Source: Nonomuraea typhae
Lineage (GTDB): Bacteria; Actinomycetota; Actinomycetes; Streptosporangiales; Streptosporangiaceae
Reading direction: 5' to 3'
Length of the DNA stretch: 64,000 bases
Assembly (NCBI RefSeq): GCF_009760925.1
Contig: NZ_VRLV01000011.1
Location: 248,001 to 312,000, forward strand
The notes beneath the pieces are model-generated. The model made no database searches, was not told the origin of the DNA, and worked only from the letters and a program-made list of their open reading frames with translations. Below are positions 58,211-64,000 of this stretch, piece after piece (within the stretch, counting starts at the first letter, position 1; each line of letters starts with the position of its first letter). The position numbers and the translations under genes were made by a program.

Positions 58211-58750
58211 ATGTCCCGGGTGTACATAGCAGCGTTGGACAACGGGGCAGTTCCGGACATTCACCCCGAGGCGTACATTGCGCCGGGGGCGGTCGTCGTC
58301 GGCCGCGTCAGCGTCGGGCGGGCGGCCAATATCTGGTACGGCTCGGTCGTCCGTGGCGACGACGAGCGGATCGAGATCGGTGAGGAGTGCAACGTCCAGG
58401 ATCTCTGCTGCCTGCACGCCGATCCTGGAGAACCGGCGATCCTGGAGCCCCGGGTGAGCCTCGGCCACAAGGCGATGGTCCACGGTGCCCACGTCGAGAC
58501 CGGAGCCCTGATCGGCATCGGCGCCATCGTGCTCGGCGGCGCCCGCATCGGCGCCGGGACGCTCGTGGCGGCCGGCGCGCTGGTCGGTCCCGGCAAGAGG
58601 ATTCCGGCGGGAGTGCTGGTCGCGGGCGTGCCCGGCAAGATCGTGCGCGAGCTCACCGACGACGACAGGGCAAGCTTCGCGCACACCCCCGACGGCTACA
58701 TGGCCAAGGCGATCAGACACCGTTCGGCGTCCCCCCTCCGATCGTCATAA
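58211..58750 (+). CDS. Gamma-carbonic-anhydrase-like left-handed beta-helix protein
   Basis: 179 residues with hexapeptide repeats. IWYGSVVRGDDERIEIGEEC followed by NVQDLCCLHADP and SLGHKAMVHGAHV match the gamma-carbonic anhydrase/YrdA family, with His residues in place for zinc. Reversible CO2 hydration or an acyltransferase-like role. ATG 58211, divergent from the DivIVA-like gene. Confidence 0.88.
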   Translation: MSRVYIAALDNGAVPDIHPEAYIAPGAVVVGRVSVGRAANIWYGSVVRGDDERIEIGEECNVQDLCCLHADPGEPAILEPRVSLGHKAMVHGAHVETGALIGIGAIVLGGARIGAGTLVAAGALVGPGKRIPAGVLVAGVPGKIVRELTDDDRASFAHTPDGYMAKAIRHRSASPLRSS

Positions 58751-58801
58751 CGGACATTCTGCCCCCAATTGCCCGCTGGTGTGGCTCGCAGGCGAAGTAC
58801 G

Positions 58802-60163
58802 ATGGCCGCCGTGCACCCGTGGGACCCCTTCTCGGCCGTCGAGGCGGACGTTCGCGCGCTCGTGGCGAACCCGCGCTGGCCCGGGCTCCCCGCGCACCTC
58901 AGGGCCGAGGCGCTGGCCGCCACGACGGTCGTCACCCCGGACGGCGGCCGCTGGATTTTCGGCGCCCACGCCCGCTGGTACCTCCACGACCCCCGCGACG
59001 GCCGCTGGCACCTGGCCGCGCCGCCGCGTGGCCAGCCCCTGCGCACCGGCCGCCACGGCGCCCCCATCCTGCCGCCGCACCTGCTGCCCGGGGGCGCCGA
59101 CTTCATCGCGCCGGCCGGCTCCACCCAGGCGTTCATCGGCCCCGACGTGCACCCCGACCTGACCGAGGAGGTCCGTGTCCTGCTGCGGCGCATGGGGCGG
59201 AAGTCGGAGCTCGACTACCCCCTGGCCGCCTTCCAGGACGTCTTCGCCGGTGACGTGCCCGGCACCGTCGCCGCCGTCTGGGGCACGATCATGTGGTGCG
59301 CCTACGCGCCCGCCTTCGACGGCAACGAGCGCCTGCTCACCATCTTCGGCGAGTACCTGCGCCGCCCCCTGCCCGGCGACGAGTGGGTCCGCTGGCTGAC
59401 CCGGCCGCGGCTCGACGCCCTGGTCGCCCTGTACGCCGAGCGCGCCCGCGCCACCGAGGACCGCGCCGCCCTGCGCCTGGTGGCCCTCATGGCCGACACC
59501 GCGCAGATCCTGGCCGACGACGCGCGGTTCGCGCCGCGGGCCCACGCCCTGCTGGCGATGCTCGAGCCGCTGCTGCACCGGCCGGAACTCGACCGGGCGG
59601 CGGTCCTCACAAGCGACGAGTCGGTACGGCAGGCGTGGCTGGCCCGGGTGCCGGAGGATCTGCGGCGCTGGCTGCTGCCCGACACCGATCCGGGGGCGGC
59701 GTTCCGGCACACCGTGTACGACCTGGTGGAGTCGCTGGGCTTCACCTCCGACGCGGTGCGGGCGGCGGCCTCGTTCCTGACGGACCTGCCCGGGGGCGGC
59801 CCGCGGTTGCAGACGTGGCTGGATCACCGGGTGCGGCACGCCTACGCCGAGCTGATCGCGCATGTGGCCGAGTACGGGGAGCACACCGAGCCGGACGGCT
59901 TCGCCGTACCCGCCTTCTTGTGGACGGGGGCCACGGGCGGGTGGCCGTCGCGGGCGACCTCGCCGGCGACGGCGCGCGGGGTCATCGTGGCGCCTCCGGA
60001 CCGTGAGTCGGCGGCGGCGGTGCTGGGGGCGGCGTACGCGGCCGGGCTGGCGTGGTGCCGGCTGACCGGGGCCGAGGTGCCGGAGGACGGGTTCGCGGGG
60101 GCGCGGGCGATTGTGCGCCGGCTGGTGCACGAGCGCGACGACCATCCCCCTGTAAACCACTAA
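58802..60163 (+). CDS. Hypothetical protein
   Basis: 453 residues, soluble, rich in Ala/Arg/Leu. N-terminal region contains TPDGGRWIFGAHARWYLHDP (Trp-Tyr rich), and a helical remainder (about 120-450) has no recognised catalytic motif. ATG 58802 is preferred to an earlier ATG (58769) because the conserved-looking HPWDPFSAVEADVRAL starts here. Not recognised. Confidence 0.75.
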   Translation: MAAVHPWDPFSAVEADVRALVANPRWPGLPAHLRAEALAATTVVTPDGGRWIFGAHARWYLHDPRDGRWHLAAPPRGQPLRTGRHGAPILPPHLLPGGADFIAPAGSTQAFIGPDVHPDLTEEVRVLLRRMGRKSELDYPLAAFQDVFAGDVPGTVAAVWGTIMWCAYAPAFDGNERLLTIFGEYLRRPLPGDEWVRWLTRPRLDALVALYAERARATEDRAALRLVALMADTAQILADDARFAPRAHALLAMLEPLLHRPELDRAAVLTSDESVRQAWLARVPEDLRRWLLPDTDPGAAFRHTVYDLVESLGFTSDAVRAAASFLTDLPGGGPRLQTWLDHRVRHAYAELIAHVAEYGEHTEPDGFAVPAFLWTGATGGWPSRATSPATARGVIVAPPDRESAAAVLGAAYAAGLAWCRLTGAEVPEDGFAGARAIVRRLVHERDDHPPVNH

Positions 60164-60367
60164 TACCGTAATTTCCCCCTTACTCCCCCTATATCGTTTT
60201 TTCTCCTGAGTAACTGGCCGGTGTCTGAATTGTGATCTCGGAAACGGGAAATGATCCTGATGGGGCCCGGTGGTACAGAAAGGAATGACCCCGATGGGCC
60301 ATGTCGCCTGAAGGGCCCCGGCCGTAACCTCGTAGAGGGTGTGGGCTGCGGAAGGAAGGACGACGCG
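60164..60367. other. AT-richer intergenic region
   Basis: 204 bp. The first about 60 bp (60164-60220) are pyrimidine- and AT-rich with a TTTTTT run, unlike the surroundings, and could be a terminator tail or promoter. The rest leads to a GGAAGGAAGG ribosome-binding site before the small gene at 60368. No long hairpin was found. Confidence 0.4.
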
Positions 60368-60529
60368 GTGGGGCACGACGACCTGGACTCTCGGGTCCAC
60401 GATCGTGTCGCGTTGGACGAGATTGCACTCTACGCCGAGGTGCTGACCGCCGTGGCTATCAGCGAACGACGGCTGACCTTGGACGAGCTCGACGACGCGC
60501 TCGGATTGCGGACTTCGGCCAGTCATTGA
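60368..60529 (+). CDS. Small conserved-looking acidic protein
   Basis: 53 residues, acidic (DDLDSRVHDRVALDEIALYA followed by TLDELDDALGL). GTG 60368 has an unusually strong GGAAGGAAGG site, which supports real translation. Function unknown. Confidence 0.65.
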   Translation: MGHDDLDSRVHDRVALDEIALYAEVLTAVAISERRLTLDELDDALGLRTSASH

Positions 60530-60550
60530 CAGACCAGGCACAAAGACCTA

Positions 60551-60600
60551 GTCCCGGGCTCCTGAGGGGTCCGGGACAGTGTTTGAGGGACTAGTCACCC
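60551..60600. terminator. Bidirectional terminator region
   Basis: GTCCCGG (60551-60557) pairs with CCGGGAC (60571-60577), and an overlapping alternative pairs CTAGTCCC (60549-60556) with GGGACTAG (60587-60594). It lies between the convergent small gene and CsoR gene. Confidence 0.6.
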
Positions 60601-60603
60601 CGG

Positions 60604-60885
60604 CTACGAACGCACCAGGCGGGCAATGGCCGCTGACGCCTCCTTCACCTTGGCCTCGGCCTCCGGCCCTCCCGTGCTGATGGCGTCGGCCACGCAGTGC
60701 CCGATGTGCTCTTCCAGCAACCCGAGCGCAACCGCCTGCAGCGCCCGCGTGGCAGCGGAGACCTGAGTGAGAATGTCGATGCAGTAGGCGTCGTCCTCCA
60801 CCATGCGCTGGAGGCCCCTGATCTGGCCCTCAACCCGCCGCAGCCGAGTGAGATACGCCTGCTTGTCGCCGCTGTACCCATGCAT
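60604..60885 (-). CDS. CsoR-family metal-sensing transcriptional repressor
   Basis: 93 residues, all-helical. YLTRLRRVEGQIRGLQRMVE is the family start; metal ligands are Cys in DDAYCIDILTQ and His/Cys in LLEEHIGHCVADA (the C-H-C pattern of copper CsoR). It represses metal-efflux genes; no copper transporter is adjacent, so its target is elsewhere. Confidence 0.93.
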   Translation of the reverse strand: MHGYSGDKQAYLTRLRRVEGQIRGLQRMVEDDAYCIDILTQVSAATRALQAVALGLLEEHIGHCVADAISTGGPEAEAKVKEASAAIARLVRS

Positions 60886-60915
60886 GGTTCTACGGTACCC
60901 GTAAGCGGTATGACG

Positions 60916-61977
60916 TCAGCGGAGTTCTGAGATCAGCTTCTCCCACTGCTCGCCCACGCCCGCGGCGGCATGCCTGACGGTGCTCTCCAGGGCGCCCGCC
61001 GCCAGCGAGCGACGTCGGCGTTCGTCGTCGATGAGCGCCAGCAGCGCCCCGGCGAACATCTGCTCCTCGCCCTCGGGCACCAGCACCCCGTTGTAGCCCG
61101 TGGCCACGAACTCGCTCGGCCCGCGGGCCCCGTCGAAGGCCACCACGGGCACCCCGCAGCGCATCGCCTCCAGCACGGCCATCCCGAGGTCCTCGCTGCG
61201 CGAGGTGGTGGCCACCAGCGACGCCTTGGCGAACTCCCCCGCCAGGTCGGGCGTGGTGCCCATGAAGTAGACGTGGTTGTGCAGGTTCAGCTCGCGCACC
61301 AGCGCCCGCAGCCGCTGCTCCTCGGGCCCGCCGCCGTACAACCGCAGCCGCCAGTCCGGCCGCTTGTCCGCCACCATCGCGAACGCCCTGATCAGCCGGT
61401 CGTACGCCTTGGCGGGCACCCACCTACCGCCCGCCGCCACGATCCGGTTGTCCATCCGCGAGCGCGGCCACGGCCCGCCCGGCAGCGCATCCGGTACGGC
61501 CAGCACCTTCGGCCCGGACTCCACCAGCCGCAGCCATTCGTCCCTTGCCGACTCGGTGGCGGTCACGACCGCGTCCAGCCGGGGATAGAACTTCCGCACC
61601 GGCGCGGGTACGGCGGGCCGCCCCCATTCCCGGGCGATGCGCAGAACCTCGCGCGGGCCGTACCTCGCGGCCTGGACAGACAGAGCTGGCCGGGTGGTGA
61701 TCAAAACATCACTCTTGAGCGCGCGCATCATCCGCCACAGGGCCATCTCGGTGCGCATCTGCCCGCTGGGCAACAGGTGCCGTATGCCGGGCCGTACGTC
61801 GATGATCGAGCGCAGCTTGACCTTGGAGCCCACCGGGAAGAAGGGTTTGTCCTTCTGCCGCCTGATGCTGATCACCTCGACCTCGTGTCGCTCGGCGAGG
61901 GCCGTGGCGAGGTTGAGCGTGGACCGGATGTCGCCGCGCATGCCGTACGCGGAGGGGAGCATCAGGCTGACCTTCAC
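60916..61977 (-). CDS. GT4-type glycosyltransferase
   Basis: 353 residues, GT-B. N-terminal MLPSAYGMRGDIRSTLNLAT, then FMGTTPDLAGEFAKASLVAT and the EX7E donor motif SRSEDLGMAVLEAMRCGVPV. Transfers a sugar, probably in cell-surface polymer synthesis. GTG 61977 overlaps the stop of the upstream hypothetical gene (GTGA), so the two act together. Confidence 0.88.
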   Translation of the reverse strand: MKVSLMLPSAYGMRGDIRSTLNLATALAERHEVEVISIRRQKDKPFFPVGSKVKLRSIIDVRPGIRHLLPSGQMRTEMALWRMMRALKSDVLITTRPALSVQAARYGPREVLRIAREWGRPAVPAPVRKFYPRLDAVVTATESARDEWLRLVESGPKVLAVPDALPGGPWPRSRMDNRIVAAGGRWVPAKAYDRLIRAFAMVADKRPDWRLRLYGGGPEEQRLRALVRELNLHNHVYFMGTTPDLAGEFAKASLVATTSRSEDLGMAVLEAMRCGVPVVAFDGARGPSEFVATGYNGVLVPEGEEQMFAGALLALIDDERRRRSLAAGALESTVRHAAAGVGEQWEKLISELR

Positions 61978-62780
61978 CCACCTACCTCGATCCGCAACTC
62001 GTCGTCGGCGGTGTAGCAGGGCCGGATCGGCACGCCGTCCACCTGGGTGGCCGGGTAGTGGAGGCGGCGGCGCTTGCCGTCCACGTCGTCCAGGCGCGAG
62101 CCCAGCCGCAATGGCGTGGGCACCCCCTCGACCTCCAGGGACGGCTCCCAGGTGCCGGAGGCGTCGGGGTCGGCGGCGATGACGTCCACGAGGGAGACCG
62201 CGGCGTGGAAGCGCACGCCCTGGACGGTGGCGCGGGCGGCGACCGTGGCGGCCGACTGCCTGCGGTGCAGGGCGAGTTTGGCCTCGTGACGCGCGTCGTC
62301 GTCCTCCAGGCCGGTGAAGGCGAGCAGGCCCATCACCTCGAAGCGGCCTTCCCTGAACCAGACCGAGCGCACCTCGGCCACCGGCTCCGCCTCGTCGATC
62401 TTGAGGGCGAGGAAGCCGTTGCGGGTGCGGTAGGAGCGGTAGGCCAGCGTGCGTTTGCACAGCGCGTACGTGTCGAGGTGGTCCAGGGAGAAACCCGGAT
62501 CGATGCTTCTCAGCCGGGTCCTGGCGCCGCCGTGGCGCAGATAGGCGTCCCAGCGGCCGGCGCTGAGCTGGAGCGGCGCCAGCGACACCGCCAGTGTCGC
62601 CTCGCGCGCGCCGCTGCCGGGTCCGCCGCCCGGCCTGCCGAGCATCACGTCACGCTCGACTCCCGTGCCCCGATGGCGCAGCACCAGTTCGGTGCCTTCA
62701 TCGAGCGGGTCTTCGATCGCGAGTCGCAGGGAGAGCACGTCAGCCAGAGTGACTTCCGCGTCTGTGACGACGACGCGCAT
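61974..62780 (-). CDS. Hypothetical beta-rich protein coupled to a glycosyltransferase
   Basis: 268 residues, beta-rich, no signal peptide or transmembrane segment. LRSIDPGFSLDHLDTYALCK and WFREGRFEVMGLLAFTGLED are its distinctive parts. Proteins like it accompany glycosyltransferases in wall-polymer or capsule genes. Function not recognised. ATG 62780. Confidence 0.7.
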   Translation of the reverse strand: MRVVVTDAEVTLADVLSLRLAIEDPLDEGTELVLRHRGTGVERDVMLGRPGGGPGSGAREATLAVSLAPLQLSAGRWDAYLRHGGARTRLRSIDPGFSLDHLDTYALCKRTLAYRSYRTRNGFLALKIDEAEPVAEVRSVWFREGRFEVMGLLAFTGLEDDDARHEAKLALHRRQSAATVAARATVQGVRFHAAVSLVDVIAADPDASGTWEPSLEVEGVPTPLRLGSRLDDVDGKRRRLHYPATQVDGVPIRPCYTADDELRIEVGG

Positions 62781-62883
62781 CGCGAGCCCCCTCCCCGTCG
62801 AATGAAGCCATGCGACGTTGAGGCTACCGTGATTTTCCCGTTATGTGGATGCCGGATTTCGTGCGGTTGACGCCCCTGACGTG

Positions 62884-62916
62884 CGGACTCCCCCACAAGA
62901 GCTGTGGAGGAGTCCG
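62884..62916 (-). terminator. Stem-loop after the Fe-S oxidoreductase gene
   Basis: CGGACTCC (62884-62891) pairs with GGAGTCCG (62909-62916), with an inner CCACA/TGTGG stem. It lies 12 bp past the Fe-S protein stop and fits a terminator for that gene. Confidence 0.65.
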
Positions 62917-62927
62917 ACTGTGCCGGG

Positions 62928-64000
62928 TCAGGAAGCTCCCTTGACCGACTTGATCAAGAGCTGGGCGACGTCCACGACCTCCAGCGACTCCTTCGCCTCG
63001 CCGTTGTTCTTCTTCTCGTTGATGGCGTCGCCGAGCATCACCATGCAGAAGGGGCAGGCGGTGGAGACGGTGTCGGGGTTGGTGGTCAGCGCCTCGTCCA
63101 CGCGCTCGGTGTTGATGCGCTTGCCGAGCCGCTCCTCCATCCACATGCGGGCGCCGCCGGCGCCGCAGCAGAAGCCGCGGTCCTTGTGCCGGTGCATCTC
63201 CTGGGTCTGCACGCCCGGCACCTTCGCCATGATGTCGCGGGGCTGGGAGTAGACCTTGTTGTGGCGGCCGAGGAAGCACGGGTCGTGGTAGGTGATCTTC
63301 TCCTCGATCGGCGTGACCGGCGTGAGCTTGCCGGTGTCGACCAGGTGCGACAGCAGCTGCGTGTGGTGCACGACCTCGTAGGTGCCGCCCAGCGCCGGGT
63401 ACTCGTTGGCCAGCGTGTTGAAGCAGTGCGGGCAGGTGGCCACGATCTTCTTGACCCCGGCCTCGTTCAGGGTCTCGATGTTCTGCTGGGCGAGCATGTT
63501 GAACAGGTACTCCATGCCCAGGCGGCGGGCCGGGTCACCGGTGCACGCCTCCATCGGGCCGAGCACGGCGAATTTCACGCCGGCGATGTGCAACAGTTCG
63601 GCCACGGCCTTGGTGGTCTTCTTCGCCCGGTCCTCCAGGGCGCCGGCGCAGCCCACCCAGAACAGGTATTCGGCGTCCTCGGGCATCTTGTCCTCGACCA
63701 GCTCGACCTCGAAGTCCAGCTCCGCGATCCAGTCGGCCCGCTTCATCTCGGACATGCCCCACGGGTTGCCCTTGTTCTCCAGGTTCTTCACCATCACCCC
63801 CGCCTCGGACGGGAACGACGACTCCACCATGACCTGGTAACGGCGCATGTCGAGGATGTGGTCGATGTGCTCGATGTCCACCGGGCACTGCTCGACGCAG
63901 GCGCCGCAGTTGGTGCAGGACCACAGCACGTCCGGGTGGATGACGCCGTCCTCGCCGACCAGCGGCTTCTCCAGCAGCGCGAGCACGTCGGTGTCCTCGT
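62928..64000 (-). CDS. CCG-domain Fe-S oxidoreductase, N-terminus off the window
   Basis: At least 357 residues; the start lies past the right edge. A [4Fe-4S] motif is visible in WSCTNCGACVEQCP, and two CCG-type cysteine clusters follow (CPHCFN; CCGAGGARMWMEE; CPFCMVMLGDA). This is the heterodisulfide-reductase/glycolate-oxidase-like iron-sulfur subunit class found as a large membrane-linked oxidoreductase in actinomycetes, where the N-terminal part is often membrane-embedded. Role is electron transfer from an unknown donor. Confidence 0.87.
   Translation of the reverse strand, partial: EDTDVLALLEKPLVGEDGVIHPDVLWSCTNCGACVEQCPVDIEHIDHILDMRRYQVMVESSFPSEAGVMVKNLENKGNPWGMSEMKRADWIAELDFEVELVEDKMPEDAEYLFWVGCAGALEDRAKKTTKAVAELLHIAGVKFAVLGPMEACTGDPARRLGMEYLFNMLAQQNIETLNEAGVKKIVATCPHCFNTLANEYPALGGTYEVVHHTQLLSHLVDTGKLTPVTPIEEKITYHDPCFLGRHNKVYSQPRDIMAKVPGVQTQEMHRHKDRGFCCGAGGARMWMEERLGKRINTERVDEALTTNPDTVSTACPFCMVMLGDAINEKKNNGEAKESLEVVDVAQLLIKSVKGAS

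Overview
The window is GC-rich, with the coding bias, SARP/LAL regulators, GTG starts and ATGA/GTGA gene overlaps of a filamentous actinomycete. The SapA-type wall-binding domains, a DUF2293 protein and GntR/small-protein pairs are compatible with Streptosporangiales, but the genus cannot be fixed from sequence alone. No tRNA, rRNA, CRISPR array, IS element or phage gene was seen, and no gene-free stretch exceeds about 205 bp.

Positions 1 to about 33.4 kb look like most of one specialised-metabolite gene cluster; it probably continues past the left edge. The core is a 14-gene minus-strand operon (11520 down to 1) with nearly every junction overlapping or under 25 bp. It holds a ketoreductase, ACP, FabZ-like dehydratase, GcvT-like protein, a single-chain ketosynthase-CLF fusion, nitroreductase, FAD oxidoreductase, epoxide-hydrolase-like enzyme, malonyl transacylase, two AcpS-like proteins (one without the catalytic acids), a SnoaL/ABM fusion, a second hydrolase and a beta-helix protein. 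KR and DH without an enoylreductase suggest a dissociated, highly reducing type II PKS making a polyene-like chain. Around it lie an aromatic-type FAD monooxygenase, a macrolide-family glycosyltransferase and a deoxysugar set (2,3-dehydratase, aminotransferase, C-methyltransferase, 3,5-epimerase) matching the vancosamine-type pathway. Supply and tailoring genes are an acyl-CoA carboxylase beta subunit, an alpha-isopropylmalate synthase, a Sfp-type PPTase, an F420-type luciferase-like enzyme, an aldo-keto reductase and a UbiA prenyltransferase. Regulators are two SARPs, a LuxR-type LAL and a two-component pair.

From 33.5 kb to the right edge the content is ordinary accessory or housekeeping: a secreted GH92 mannosidase, a remnant YchJ-like gene, a TetR/PLP-decarboxylase pair disturbed by a 53-bp tandem duplication, a MarR/DJ-1 pair with clear operators, a NERD-pseudokinase, an AfsR-type regulator, two coupled cell-wall hydrolases sharing a SapA-like domain, a double-FKBP lipoprotein, a LysE exporter, a substrate-binding lipoprotein, catabolic hydratase and dienelactone-hydrolase genes, a GntR regulator, a DivIVA-like coiled coil, a gamma-carbonic anhydrase, a CsoR repressor, a glycosyltransferase and the C-terminal part of an Fe-S (CCG-domain) oxidoreductase running off the right edge.

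The most unusual items are the KS-CLF fusion with a GcvT-like neighbour, the pair of complementary-looking AcpS paralogues, the 21-bp repeat tail on the cluster SARP, an apparent ATT start for the 2,3-dehydratase, and the duplication-born 18-codon upstream ORF.
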